Shown one piece after another: positions 33,864 to 46,875 of a stretch of DNA of 64,000 nt. Within the stretch, counting starts at the first letter, position 1, and each line of letters begins with the position of its first letter. The stretch lies in the NCBI GenBank assembly GCA_037893245.1, contig JBAIAA010000441.1, positions 1,798,001-1,862,000 on the forward strand, in the 5' to 3' direction. Made by a program: the position numbers and the translations under genes. The notes beneath the pieces are model-generated. The model was not told the DNA's origin, ran no database searches, and saw only the letters and a list, made by a program, of their open reading frames with translations. This DNA is from Crossaster papposus. Taxonomy: Eukaryota > Echinodermata > Asteroidea > Velatida > Solasteridae.

Positions 33864-35217
33864 CGAAATGTCTTATGGGAAAGGGGGGTGTGGCTGCCAT
33901 TTACTCGCTCGCACGTACGTGGCAGGCCATAGACAATTCCGGTCAATACTAATACAAACAAGAGAAATAACTAAACCGCGCCCGCGAATTTAAACATGAC
34001 ATAGTTTAGTTATATTTCTCGGTGCGAAGGGACCTCGGACTTAAAGGCTGGCTCACATAGTAGCGGCAAAGACCCAACGAAGGGCGACGAACGTGAAAAT
34101 CAAAAAATGTTGGCGTCAAAGCGACGGCAAAAGGGAAAAACCAAGATTCGCTGACGGTTGGGAACGACCTCCAGCGACAACACGACGGCAAGGGACGAAT
34201 GGCTGCGGCAGGGAACGGAGGCTAGCGACCAAACTCGGACGTTGTCTGGGCGGCGAGTGACGATGTCTCGACGGAGCCCGGCAACAAGAAACGAGGTCAG
34301 ACGGCTAGCAGCGGATTGGCTGGCGGCAAGGAACGGTGGCTGACGGTGGGTTGCGGTCGATATCAAAGCCTGTGTGAGTTAGTCTTGCATACGCACTGTG
34401 GACCTCCGAACAATATAGGTCCACACGATGCGGGAAGAGGTTACGGTTTGTGGACTTGCACACGTCCACAATCCGTTTTTCAGTTTCTGAAAAAGAGCGC
34501 TAGAGGAAAAACGGGTTAGGGTTATATATAGAAAAGATAGAAGGGACAGCTGAGAGGCCCATAATCCAAATTTGAGGGTAAATTTGTTTTGGGGAAGCGA
34601 GAAAAATGAGTATTTAGTCAAAGTTTGTTAACTACACGAAGACAAAGGAATGTCCACAGTGCGTATGTAAGGTAAAGCTGTGTGTGTGCGGGTCGTATAA
34701 ATAGTCGAGTTTGGCGTTCCCACTCTTCACAACGTTCTGGCGTCACACAACGTGAAAAATCGCACTAAAAGTTTAAAATCGTGGACCATCGTTGCAAAAT
34801 TGTAACCCATCTCAGGCCACCGTTGCAATGCCGCAGGTACTCGCAAACGATCCGCCATCAACAGTCATCACCCGTCACCCTCCGACCAAAATTCGCAATC
34901 CATCGTCGCACCAAGGTCGTTACAATTTCGTTACTTGCCGCAATGTGTCGTCAGGGTTCGAGATGTGACGTCACTTGCCGTTGTTTGGCCGTCAATGGTC
35001 GTTGACAACGACTACCAACGAAATTGTGACGACCTTAAAACGACTAGAGACGGAATCGCACGGCATGGAAACGTCAAGGAAATGAGGGTTGCGGTCTCTA
35101 ACGAAATCTGAACGGAATCACAACGAATGTTTTGCCGCCACAAAATTTCCAACAAGCTCAAAATTTGGCGACGGACGCGACTGATGATTTCGGTCGTCTG
35201 CGGTCGCTAGCGGATTT

Positions 35218-38200
35218 CAGAGGCGTGTGCAGGATTTTTTACTGCGGGGGGCTGAATCAAAATCGTTTCGGTAGAGCGAAGCGAGCGGAGAGTCTAACAG
35301 TGTTTGGTCCAGGAGATCTGGACCTCGGTGGGGGTCCAGGATTTTAAGACCTGAAATCGCCTTTTCAGGTTTGTTGGGTACCATTACTGTCAAGAATATC
35401 GATCGTTTTGTTACAGTTGTCCTTTGAGTAAGTTTTTCCGCGGTTTAAGATTAAGTTTGTATTTTTTCCCCCTGTACTTATTCGTTCAAGCTTTAATTCG
35501 CTAATGTTTAAGATAATGTTTGATGGGACACAAAACTGTTTGCCATTTGTTTATAATTGTATAATAATCTTCTAAGTGTATCATTGGAAAATGTGCTGAA
35601 TTAATTCACGGTCCCACGGACCCGAACCTGCAATGTGGTTTTGAAACCTGATACTGCCAAAGAGATATTTGCCTCTATTGTATCAAAGTCACTCTGCGAC
35701 CAGCCGAGCGCATTTGCGGTCGGCTTTTTTTGCTACATTTCGTGTCGGCTCACTCAAAGGATTTAGTGTCGGCTCACTCAAAGGATTTAGTGTCGGCTCA
35801 CTCAAAGGATTTAGTGTCGGCTCACTCAGAGGATTTAGTTCATTGAACCTTATTTATTTTGGAAAAAGACGTGCCATCATTGTAGGCGTGCAATTATGGG
35901 GAGCAGCAAGTCAATTCATTTCCTGTCAATTCATTTACAAACATTTATTACAAGCTGAAAGTAAACTCCACGCAATATGGGATCGCTGTTGACAATCTGG
36001 CTCTGAAAACGGCGCTCTTAACTTATCTTGTCATTGTTTTCACTAGACCGCCGGACTTCTTAGAAAAGGGTTTTGACTAGACCGCCGCTGAAGTAAGCAT
36101 GCAATGCCAGCGCGGCAGTCGCGCTGCAGCTTGCTAGTGGAGTAAGCAAGGGGATGTATACTTGCACGTGCCGACGCGGTGTATACTTTCGGGTTTTTTA
36201 GGGGGGGGGGGGCCAACAAAGTGCGCCACCAACGTTGAAATGTATCTCATTCATTCTTCCACGCTCATGAGCCACACATCTCACACAGTAAATACGTATA
36301 GATCGCTACCTCGAAGCGCACCATTGAAACACGTACAAATTTGCTCCGTGCTCGCTCCCCGAATTCAGTGATTCATATAACGTCCGCAAAGCCAGGTACA
36401 CAGGCACGATCTACATGAATTCATTTTCTGCCAGTTTTGTTCGAAAACAACACAATAAAACGCAAGGTGGTCACAGGCAGATTTTTTTTAAATTCAGTAT
36501 ATCACTGCTACATCCTTTTTTAACGTATCCATGGAAAAAAATGAGTGGGGTCGAAGCACGATTTTTCACAATTTATCGATTATTATTGCCCTTTTTAGGG
36601 GAGGTATTTGTTAACGTCGTTTGAGTATTTGTGCACAATCTCCACGCACATAAACGGTACGTCAACGCTTAATTTTTTCGACTGCTTTTTTCATTTCCAA
36701 TACAATTTTTGTCATTGGATGATAAATATTAAGGTAAATAACAACCTTGTACAACTACAACAGACAAGATGTTAAGATTGGATGCCAAAAACTCTTTCTT
36801 TTTCGAGTGAGAAAATTGTTCCCTCCTATTTTGAGAATGGACGGTACCACAGCGTTTCGCAATCACAGCCTCGAAGGGCCCCCCCTCCACCCCCCCCCCC
36901 TGGTTTTTTTGTTATGATCCTAATAATAGTCGCGGGTACCTGGGTACCCGACCGTGACGGGAATAGGGTACACGGGTCCCGTACTACCCGTAAACGCACA
37001 CCCTTACTTGCAAGTGAGCTTAGTGGGTTTATATTGAGGCCGTTAGGTCATCACTTCTATGTCATAAGCTATGCGTGATGGACTGTGCTGGAGAATAGAC
37101 AAGACATCACAAGCAAATTGCACAGAGTAACATGACAATTAAGAAAAATAAATACCTGTCCCATTGTCGCCAAGTCACTGCATAGTCAGCCGAGCTGTTA
37201 CGTTTGTACTCGGGTCCGAATGAAAGTGCACAAAAAATCGCAGTATCCTTGAATGTTTTCTAGTTCAGGAATCTGGATTTCAGTAGTACGGCAGGGGTCT
37301 AATTCGTTGACATTGCGAACGTCATCAACGTGCCTACACCATTAATAGAAAAAAGCGCACCGTACTACGTACCGGTTGATGAACCTCTGTTGTGTCTGTA
37401 TTGTGGTTTCCGGTCACGGCTCGCTAGCAGTGATAATGTTAAAGTCAAACTGAAGGAATGTTGTTGTAGTTTCCCCCCCCCCCCCCCCCCCTGGTGCTGG
37501 TGGTAAACGAGCAAGAAATATTGGGAGGGGAGGGGGGGGGGGGGGGGGGGGCATGTGTCCGAGCCCCCGAGCCCCCCCCCCCCCCCCCCCCCCCCCCCGC
37601 AGATGGCACGTGGTGGTGAATGGACCAGTGAGAGTTTGGCTCTCGCTCATGGTGGCAGCTAAAATAGTTCACATGGCCAGCGCACTCCCGCACAATTACA
37701 ATTATTTTCTGAACTAAACTCGGGGCTAAGTTCAGAACCCCAACGAAACTGCACTAAGTTCTAGAGATCAGTGTTATATGATACTCTCAAACACTTGAGG
37801 AGTTGGGAATCCAATAATTACAGGTAATTGAGTGAAATTACCTCTCATCGTGGGCCCTCGACCTGTCGCGTCTCTGGAAAAGCTGAGGCCGGATTACTCA
37901 ATCGACTTCTATATCTATGGGCCGTTTTCCGAGTGGCCAAATATACATTCAGACAAAGCTAAATTACAGATAATCGTTTCAACCCCCTTCAGATCTAACC
38001 GAGGAATAAACTATTCAACAGAATGAGTTACAACATACAATAAGACCCTGTACCTAGGTTATTTTTAGCGGAGGGCCACCACCGCACCCGTTGTGATCCG
38101 TACGTTGTAAACAGCTTACATGGGTAGTTTGTGCTCGTTGCGCTTAAGGAACTACATGTAGGCCCACATGTCATATAACCCATTTCCACACAATATTATA

Positions 38201-38854
38201 CGGCAACGTTTTATGTATACTCTAGGCCTACAAGTTTAAACAATTTCATCGGATGCAATCCGAATGAGTGAAGGTCTTCTGCTCGGTGGGATCTAGGTCT
38301 AACATCATTTATGTCAAGGCATACACATACTCACTAATTTGTTATATGGAAAGAGGTAGGCCCCCCTATAATGATTAAAACAATTGTTTTACTTACCGTT
38401 TAACGCTTGCTTGAATAGAATGTTTCAAAGCAAGTGGCTATATTTCGAAGAATCTTTTGTAGCTATGATCAAGTTAAGTTCCAAATCTCCTTGACACCTT
38501 ACAACCATGTGGACAACGATGAAAACACGTTGAACAATGAAAATCATTCAGCTCGTATTAACGTCATTATAGCCAGCACGTCGCCAATTAAAACTATCAA
38601 CCAATTGGATCATCATGTTCAGTCAAAGCCGATTGGTTTGATCACCAGTTTCTGCCGATTTAATAATTTTTCTTTCTTTCTTTCTCTCTTTCTTTCTTTC
38701 CTTTTTCGTTTATATATATTTTTTTATTTTTTTTTCGTTTTTTCTTTCGTTTTTTTTTTTTCTCCTTTCCTTCTTTTTTCTCTTTCATTTTTTTTGGGGG
38801 ATCCGCGCGTGCGGGGGGCTTCAGCCCCCAAAGCCCCCCCCTGGACACGCCATA
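35218..38854. mobile_element. 3.6-kb nested element of unknown class
   Basis: Near-terminal inverted repeats GGCGTGTGCAGG (35222-35233) and CCTGGACACGCC (38840-38851), flanked by GGATTT at 35212-35217 and 38855-38860. The uninterrupted copy at 46942-47947 shows the pre-insertion sequence. The interior has a four-unit 24-bp repeat (35733-35838, TCGGCTCACTCAAAGGATTT), C/G homopolymers and a T-rich tract (38660-38800), but no open frame I recognise as transposase. Confidence 0.65.
37470..37602. repeat. Inverted poly-C / poly-G / poly-C tracts
   Basis: C-run at ~37474-37491, G-run at ~37532-37551 and C-run at ~37573-37598. They could fold on each other or form quadruplexes. Lengths are likely unreliable in assembly. 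Confidence 0.8.
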
Positions 38855-38974
38855 GGATTTGTCAGCGACAACTGACGGCAACACACGATGAGTGGCGGCA
38901 AATTCAAAATTGAAATTCGCAGCTTACCGTAGCTTGCCGTACCCCCCTATTCGTCATAGTGTGAGCCAGCCTTT

Positions 38975-39528
38975 AGACAGAGTCTACAGCTAAAACTTCG
39001 AGCATAAATCGAGATATATTGGTATCCTTTTTCTTCTCGAAAGTTTCTCCCTATCAGTTTTAACCCCATGGTACGTAGTGGAAGTATGCTCGTCCGTTGT
39101 GTCTGTTTGTGCGTTTTTCTTGGTACATCCTGTATATCACCTCATTGAATTTCTTTAAGTTATGACGGACACTGTATTATGGGAGCATATGAAGCACGAT
39201 ATGTGGCATAGAAACCCCCCCCCCCCCCCCCTTCTTTTGTGTTGACCATTGTGTTCCCGGAATCTCAGGAATTCCTTTTAGGTTTCAAGGGGGATGGGTT
39301 AGGTTACAACAGTGCGTATAAAGTATAGGGATAAGGGGGGTACCCCTCTGCCACATATCGTGCTGGGTATATAAGGGAGTTAGGGCTCCAATAGTTAACC
39401 TCGTTTGTAATTACCCAAATGTATCCACTCAAAATAGCGACCTCTTATTATATCAACCACGAGGGCTGATTTTCGCCGTTCATATTTTAGTGTCAGTACG
39501 TTTCTCGACAAAATAGTCCTCCATTTTG
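38975..39528. other. Intergenic, no gene seen
   Basis: Contains a C-run near 39218 and unremarkable AT-rich DNA. No supported coding or repeat structure beyond that. Confidence 0.5.
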
Positions 39529-39880
39529 TTACAGCAATTATTCCCTCGAACGCCTGTGCATTTGCACCGACTTTTCCTATTTGTTATGTTGTTTTCAATT
39601 TTCCTCCTTTATGGAGTAAGACTCACGCCTGATTGAGTCGGTCAAATTGAAATGCTTGAACGTTCTTTGGTAATTGATGACCGGTGGTTATTATTAATTA
39701 AAACGGCTTGTGATGCGTGTCTTCTCCAAGGATTATGATGTGGGCCAATGCCCGACAATTTGGGAATGCCAGATGGGCTAAGCTTCTTAAGAACCTATAA
39801 AAGGGCGACGGTGGATCTGCCCTAGTCACAGGACGACTCTACCAGCTAGCGGAAATCTCACCTCTCGCCAAACCGTAACG
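39529..39880 (+). promoter_or_regulatory. Promoter and untranslated exon 1 of Cys-rich peptide gene 2
   Basis: Paralogous to 26482-26823. Identical core TGGGAATGCCAGATGGGCTA, TATA box at 39796-39802, start region CCTAGTCACAGGACGA, and donor GTAAGTC at 39881. Similarity continues into intron 1 (GGACTTGACTCACGTCGGAA at ~40047). Confidence 0.8.
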
Positions 39881-41028
39881 GTAAGTCTTATTTCCTTCTT
39901 TGCAGAATGTGGCAATCTTCGCGGCGCTGAAACCAACGCCAACTTAAAACAACTCTTAATTGTAAAGTTGTTATGGTCATATTAACTCTTAACGACCGGT
40001 GTAACTTTGTACATGTATTACTTAGGCACAAACGTAGACTTGTAACTGGACTTGACTCACGTCGGAATTGGTGTCAGAATTGATATCTGAAACACCTCTC
40101 TCCAAAAAACATTGGCAGATTGACCAAGTCTTGGATTACTGCATCACAAGTACGTACACACACACGTACAGACACCCCTACGTTTGTTTATGGTTTAAAT
40201 CGAGGAGTTTCTTACGGACATGTACATGCATACGTATGCGCTATGCGTGCATTTACTACAAACTTGGGCCAAGTCTAACTTGTAACGAGCCGCAATTTTT
40301 TTTTCTCAAGTCCATTCATTTTACTAAAAAGTGACTCAAGTCAAGTCTAAGAAGATCGAGTAATTTCGAGTTACGATTATTTAAACACAATAATAAATAT
40401 TTAAAAAAAAGAGAGAACAAGTACTTTGTTTTCATTTCAAAAATAAGTAAGAAATCACCCGAAGCTAACAAATTAGAAAATGCGTTTCCAAATTCCGGTC
40501 TTTTATCGTCTTTTCTTTTTGGGTATTTGAGTGAATATTTGTTTTTGCTCAAAACGAAAAGTTTAGACTCAACTTGCCGATGTACACCTTTCTCAGCATT
40601 GTTTCTCAGGAACCTTTTTACATGCTCTAGAAAACAATGTTTTTATAAAAAGATTTCAAGTGTTAGTCATTTTTGTTTCACCCAGATTTGTGTGCATAAA
40701 CATAAATTGCTTTATGTTTCCTATAAATTCCTAATGAGATTCTCAATCGTGGTTAAGGCAAAAAAAGGTATTACGGGGCTTTCTTGTTGGTGATGTGTGT
40801 ATAATATATAAATATATACATACACACGATAAACAAAGTTACTCTAATCTTGTTCTCACATAATGAAACTGACATCTTAAGCATCTGTTTATTTCTTGCA
40901 ACATACACGTAATTATAATATGCATGGTGGTATATCTTATTTATTACAACCTCTTCAGCTTAACTTGTATTTGACTTATTAATACATTGTATCTTTTCAT
41001 TGCATTCTATACTAGAGCGAAAAACAAA

Positions 41029-43504
41029 ATGGCTACCAAGATGTTCTTCGTGATTCTTGCTTTGGCCGTGATGACCGCCTTCGTCATGGCGAACAAAGAC
41101 GACGACTTCGAAGATGCCGAGCTGTATGAAATGGTGAAGAGAGGAAGGAAGAATAAAAAGGCTCGCTACTTTAGTAAGTGTCCACTGAAAATATTATACA
41201 AATATTTACTAGTAAAACTAGCTTCCCGAGGTGATCCACGGAGTATTCTATTTTCCCGTGGCGAAGCCGAGAAAAAACGGAATGCTTCATGGATCACCGA
41301 GAGAGGCTAGTTTTACTACACAACAAGATAAAGCAATCAACATTTTGTTTTATACCACCTCACCCAGAGATTCTGCTTGGTTTAAACAATTTTTAAAATT
41401 ATTTAAACCTAAATACACGTACGGTTAAAATAGACTTCTATTTCAATGAACAAATTCAATGGTGGGAAATGTATTTGTTTACTTCTAAACTACCCCTTCA
41501 CAACATGTTTTGACTCAGCTCTGTAGCGCTGGATCCTCGGAACAATACGCGCTACGCTCGACGCGCACGCCCGCATGTATCTGCACTCCATATAAATATC
41601 AAATAAGTTAAAAGGGCCTAATATTTCGATCTTATCAAGATCTTCTTCAGAGACAAAATGGCTGTGTACAAGAAACAAACATATATAGGGCAACATACAG
41701 AATGATGCACATCATGGTTAGCGGAAGAAACACAAAAGAAAAAGCACAGAGTCCAGTAGAACAATCAACAAATAACTAGATCAAAAGTGCGTTTACTACA
41801 TGCATACTGGGCGCCGCCATTAGTCATGTGAACAGGGGTGCGTTCCAATCACGCCACTCACGTTGCCAACGTTTGCCAACGTTCGCGTGAGTGGAACGCA
41901 ATGTGCTCCAATTATGTTAGCGAACGTGAGCGAAAACGGCGAACGACATTACGAGCTGTTCGCTGTTGGCCAGTGACGTATTCTAAAGATAGCAAAGAGG
42001 TTAGCAGGCGGCAGTGTTCTTGTCACGGTTTTTATACTTTTCGTTATAAACGGTGAATTGTTTTGAGCAGTCGAAGGGGTCTTTTAAAGACAAATAACGA
42101 GCTGGACAATGCAATTGGTGCAGCAGCCAACCAAACGATGTCACTGTCACTGGGCGCCGCCATTTTGAAAACGTATTTGTTAAAATATTGTTCCATTTTA
42201 ACTGGCGCCAACTCGAAACGTAGGCGAACGTTCGCGCAAACAGTTCGCGTATTAGTCGAACGCATCCCAGGGTTACAGTTTTTAAACGTCACGATCTGCC
42301 GCATCACTGCATCTACTACCGTTGTTTGTACACACGTTTTTCTTTTGAAAACATTCCAATTTGGTAATAATGCTTTTATAGTGGGTGCGTGCGTATGTTA
42401 AAAATACATGCATTTTGTAATTGAAAATGTCACGTTATAACAGGGCAACGACCCTGTTCATGTGACTTGTTAGTATTGATCCTATAGCGTTGCGTAGCGC
42501 GTCCGTGCACAACAACAACATTCCGTGCACAATGAACTCGAACGGTACGCGCGCGCGCTTACGATCTGGGGCCAATTTCACGGAGCTGCTAAGCACAAAC
42601 ATTTGCTTAGCATGAACATTTGTCCTTGGTAAAAACAAGGTTACAGACCAAATTTTCACGTGATTTTATTGTTTTTGATTGATAATCAGCTGTTTTTTGG
42701 CTTGGCATAAAAAACACGTAGAATTTTGGCTGATAACTTGTTTTTAATGAGCAAGACGTTTTTGTGCTAAGCAAATTTGTGTGCTTAGCAGCTCCGTGAA
42801 ATTGGCCCCTGGTTATTTATTTGTCTGATATATATAGCTATGACATCTGTAATATAGTGCCATTAGTATAGTACTTTGGTTGCTAATGGTTAAATAATTG
42901 AGCCAAGAAATATCCTGAATACCATCTCAGCCCCCTGGGGAGAATACAACTCCACGCTGCCGTTTCGGCGCAACGCCGCTAATAACAACCATATCTGCCC
43001 TTATGGGTACCCATTTAGGTACTCATTTCAATGCTGGGTGGGAAGGAGCAATTTGTGACAACGTTCCTTGCCAAATAGTGCATCGGCATAGTTCAATATA
43101 TTAAACCGATTGTACATTTTGTGATAAAAAGCACCAAAATGGCACATTATATCTATAATTGCATACAAAATCATTTATAGATTGGGAGGCACGTGAAATT
43201 TAACTTGTATCGGCCTGGACGGCCATTTTTTTAAATGGCCGCCACAGAACATGAGTAACATGACTGAATATTATGTTTTAGTTTCTCTCGATTTTATTTG
43301 GTAACAGCTTTCGGGCCAGACCCGAACCTACAACCTACAGCTTTATTTACAGGCGTGCAAACTGCCATGCTCTAGACTGTACTGGTCAGAATTTTATGTC
43401 ATTTTGTTTTCTTGTTTCCCATTTTGCTAGAATGTCCCGGTGAGTTTAATGTTGGAGAATGCGTCTGCGACAGAAAACAGGGAAACATACCCGTGGTATG
43501 CTAA
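41029..43504 (+). CDS. Secreted Cys-rich peptide precursor 2 (72 aa)
   Basis: Coding exons 41029-41173 and 43431-43504, with an untranslated first exon near 39825-39880. The signal peptide MATKMFFVILALAVMTAFVM is nearly identical to gene 1. The pro-piece is acidic (NKDDDFEDAELYEMV) and diverged, then Lys-Arg, then a basic GRKNKKARY lead and CPGEFNVGE with the same C-x8-C-x-C-x10-C spacing. The mature region is 34 residues, ending at Cys, where gene 1 has one extra Leu. Introns sit at the same codon phase as in gene 1. Function unknown; the constant signal peptide beside diverged pro and mature parts resembles defence-peptide families. Confidence 0.85.
41588..41783 (-). repeat. Dispersed retroelement-like repeat, copy B (peptide gene 2 intron 2)
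   Basis: Reverse-orientation match to 6275-6462, including the GAAGAAGATCTTGATAAGATCG core. Confidence 0.7.
41836..42268. mobile_element. Probable foldback element, GTGCGTTC ends
   Basis: Left GTGCGTTCCAATCACGCC, right GTCGAACGCATCCCAGG, with GCGAACGTT/AACGTTCGC words repeated in both orientations. The wider flanks also carry an inverted GTCATGTGAACAGGG (41822 and 42450). Boundaries uncertain. Confidence 0.5.
42568..42809. mobile_element. Palindromic MITE, GGGGCCAATTTCACGG family, copy 4
   Basis: Both ends intact (GGGGCCAATTTCACGGAGC). Very close to copy 1 at 32447. Lies in intron 2 of peptide gene 2. Confidence 0.88.
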
Positions 43505-44115
43505 TAGAAAGGCCCGGACCTCACCCGTGATAGCTCTGTGGAAACGTATGCTACCACAGCGACTGCACACGCTGGATGTTTAAACAACACTTAATTAAAA
43601 TCAAATTGTTGAAATTCAGAGACGAATAATTCAGTAAACGTACAAAATGTAGAGTTTTAGAAATTTTACGATAATTCCACGACTCTGTCTGTTCGTCTTG
43701 GTACCGGTCTCTGTGTGTGTATCACCGTATTTAGATTATCTTCAGAACTAGACACCGTATGAAGTTGAACATCGGCAGGTGTATTGCTCAGGACCCAATA
43801 ATGTGTAATTTTACGTGAACTTGTTTGGATAAGCTATTCTCGAAAAAAAAACTGTGAACAAAGCAACAATCTTGGAGGCCTATATAGACCCGCAGACGTG
43901 GCGGTATGGATCGCCACGCACTGTTGCAAATGTTGAACTATATACCGCCACGCTTAATTGTGGATCTAGCGAAGGCCATCAAGAAAGTCGCCGGTTCCGA
44001 AAAAGGCACATTATTGTTCCCTGGGAAATGCATAGGTAATTAAGATATTGAAAGGTAAAGAAATGCACAAAGTTTACGCTAACAAAGGATTGTGCCAGAC
44101 TCCAAAACACCATTA

Positions 44116-46503
44116 TTTATTTACATTCTGGATTTACTTATTACGCGTAACACTGATCGTCAAATCTGCTCCCACATTGAGGTTGTTACAGGGATATCAG
44201 ATCATCTTGCCATAACTTGTAATCTTATTGTCTGGAAACCTAAGACAGGTGTGACCTCATGGCAGGTTAGGAATCTCAAATCCATTGATCATACATCCTT
44301 TGCCAGAGACATTAATGAGAGTCGGCTGTCTTCCTTGCATTCGGATGCAAACTATGCAGTAAACTATGCAGTGAGCTGTTATGATACCATCCTTGGCTCC
44401 ATCCTCGATGATCACGCCCCAACGAGAACTCGTTCTTTTCGGCTTCGCAATGCTCCGTGGTACAACAGTCAAATTAAAGAAGAGAAGCATAAACGCAGGA
44501 TCTCTGAACACAAATGGCGTCATACCAAACTGGAAGTTGACCGTCAACAGTATTGTCAACAGCGGCAGTACGTCGTTGCTTTAATTCGTCGGGCAAAGTG
44601 TGATTACTACAATGAACTGATTAGTGAATGTGGCAACGATTCCAAGCGTTTGTTCCATGTTGCCAACAAACTCTTGAATCGAAAGCAATCCTCTTCATTA
44701 CCCACTCACAACTGTTGTAAATCCCTTGCCGAGCAATTCAGCCGTTTCTTCATAAACAAAATCTCTACTATTCGTAAAAACCTGCTTCCGGACATTTCAT
44801 CTATTCCCTGCCGAGCATCTTCCGTTTTCGATGCTTTGGATCCCACAACAGAATCAGAAATCCTGTCACTGATTTATAGCTCACCAAGCAAATCTTGCAA
44901 ACTTGACCCCATCCCAACAAAGCTCATCAAGGACAATGCTTCTACAATGGCACCGATTATTTCCAACATTGTTAACATGAGCTTGGAATGTGGAGAGGTA
45001 CCGAAAGCACTCAAAACGGCACATGTACACCCTTTGATAAAGAATCGTACCTTGGATAAAAACTCACTACAAAGCTACCGACCAATCTCCAACTTACCAT
45101 ACCTGTCAAAGCTTCTTGAACGTGTCGCCTTTTCCAGGCTATCCGAATATCTCCAAGATAACAATCTCTTGGACTATAGACAGTCTGCATATCGCAAGAA
45201 CCATAGTGTAGAGACACTGCTTCTAAACCTGTCCGGTGATATTTTGTGTGGCATGAATGACGGCAAGATTACGGCTCTTGTTTTATTGGACCTGTCCGCT
45301 GCATTTGATACAGTGGACCACTGTATTCTTGCCAGCATTCTATCCTCACTTGGTGTCAGAGGAACAGCTCTAAATTGGTTTATTTCATATTTGCTTGATC
45401 GCCAGCAGTCAGTGTGTATTGGTCAGACCAAATCAGAGCCTGTACATGTAGAATGTGGTGTTCCACAAGGTTCTGTTGGAGGACCACTTCTCTTTTCAAT
45501 TTATCTGAGTAGACTTGGTTATGTAATCAGCGGTCACAATGTTAATTACCATTGCTATGCTGATGATATCCAGTTATATGTTACCTTTAGTCCAAATCAA
45601 GATGATGCAATTTGTAATTTAAAGAAACTGGAACAATGCATTGAAGATGTTAGAAAGTGGATGGTGGTAAATTCTTTGCAACTTAACGATAGCAAATCCG
45701 AGTTCATTCTCTGTGGTTCTAGAGCACAATTGGCTAAGATTGATATTACTAGTATCCATGTCGGAAATACAGTCATCACTCCTAAGGCATCCTGTAGAAA
45801 TCTTGGAGTGATGATTGATTCTCACTTTTCAATGTCAAATCAAATTTCCAATGTTTGTAAGTCAGTTCGTTACCAGCTTCGTAATCTTGGTTTAATCCGT
45901 AAGTACTTGACACGATCGGCCACAGAAAAACTGGTTCATGCACTTATATCATCTCGCCTGGATTTTTGTAACTCTCTTTTGTATCATTTACCTTCATCTC
46001 AAATTTCACGTCTTCAGAAACTACAAAACTGTGCAGCTCGTGTTGTAACTCGTTGTCCACGTAAAACTCACATTACACCTATTCTACATTCGCTTCATTG
46101 GCTCCCTGTTCTACAACGAATTGAGTTCAAAATTCTTCTGACAATATTTCACATTCTACATGGCTCTTCACCAACATACAACAGCAATGTAATTAAATTA
46201 CAGCAACATGGCACTCGTTGCCTTCGCTCTTCCAGTGCTTGCCAGCTGATAGTTCCACGTACCACCAACACTTGGGGAGATAGATCATTTTCACATGCTG
46301 GTCCATTCCTGTGGAACAAACTTCCCCAGGCCATCCGTTTACCTACAAGTCTCTCTGACTTTAAAATCGCTCTAAAAACACACATGTTTAAGCTGTTTTT
46401 GTCCTAAGTGTTATGTTTTTCATTGTTATGCGCCATGAGCGTCATTAATGACGGATACCGGCGCACTATAAATATTCGTTATTATTATTATTATTATTAT
46501 TAA
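44116..46503 (+). mobile_element. 5'-truncated CR1/L2-like LINE with intact reverse transcriptase frame
   Basis: The open frame runs through the junction to a stop at 46405-46407. It begins inside the endonuclease C-terminus (SDHLAI). Reverse transcriptase motifs follow: LQSYRPISNLPYLSKLLERV, LLDLSAAFDTVDH, GVPQGSVGGPLLF and YADD at 45556-45567, then a C-terminal NTWGDRSFSHAGPFLWNKLP block usual in CR1/L2-type elements. The 3' UTR has a GCGCC...GGCGC hairpin and ends in (TTA)n. Flanks (CCAAAACACCATTA at left, ACTGTATGAC at right) match an uninterrupted site at 29238-29263 downstream of peptide gene 1. No stop or frameshift, so the insertion is recent. Confidence 0.93.
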
Positions 46504-46800
46504 TTACTGTATGACTTTCGTCATTATTGGCTTTTCCCTTGGTGTTAATAATCTTACTCTTACTAGTAACCGCAAAAGCTTAAGTTGCAGGAAACAATGT
46601 GGTGGAACCTAGTTAATGTCCTGTTAAACCTTTAACCTACCTTCAACGGCTAACGAAACTATACCTGTAGAAAAGTTGTATTTTAATATCACACCAGTCA
46701 CAAGTAAATTTGTTGAATGTATTTGGCCTAATACAGATCCATGTGCACGAAGATATACGAGATCCTTAATTGTACATTCATTGTTTATTCAATTGAGCGT

Positions 46801-46806
46801 AATAAA
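46801..46806 (+). terminator. Polyadenylation signal of peptide gene 2
   Basis: AATAAA in GAGCGTAATAAAATATGCAG, paralogous to 29577. If used, the gene 2 transcript would include the LINE (3' UTR of ~3.3 kb). Confidence 0.55.
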
Positions 46807-46875
46807 ATATGCAGGGTAAAAATCAGTACATCGTTGTATGTATCCTAATCAATCAATGAATTCCCACCCATTGCC

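Larger units (their letters stand above)
34044..38973. mobile_element. AAGGCTGGCTCACA foldback element, split by a 3.6-kb insertion
   Basis: Ends AAGGCTGGCTCACATAGTAG and CATAGTGTGAGCCAGCCTT. The interior is dominated by GGCAA/ACGGC/TTGCCGTC words in both orientations. It is the counterpart, in opposite orientation, of 46942-47947, which lacks the inserted 35218-38854 segment. No transposase. Confidence 0.82.

Noticed and set aside
38434..38913. 159-codon plus frame
   Set aside because: Mostly translation of a T-rich tract at the end of the nested element.
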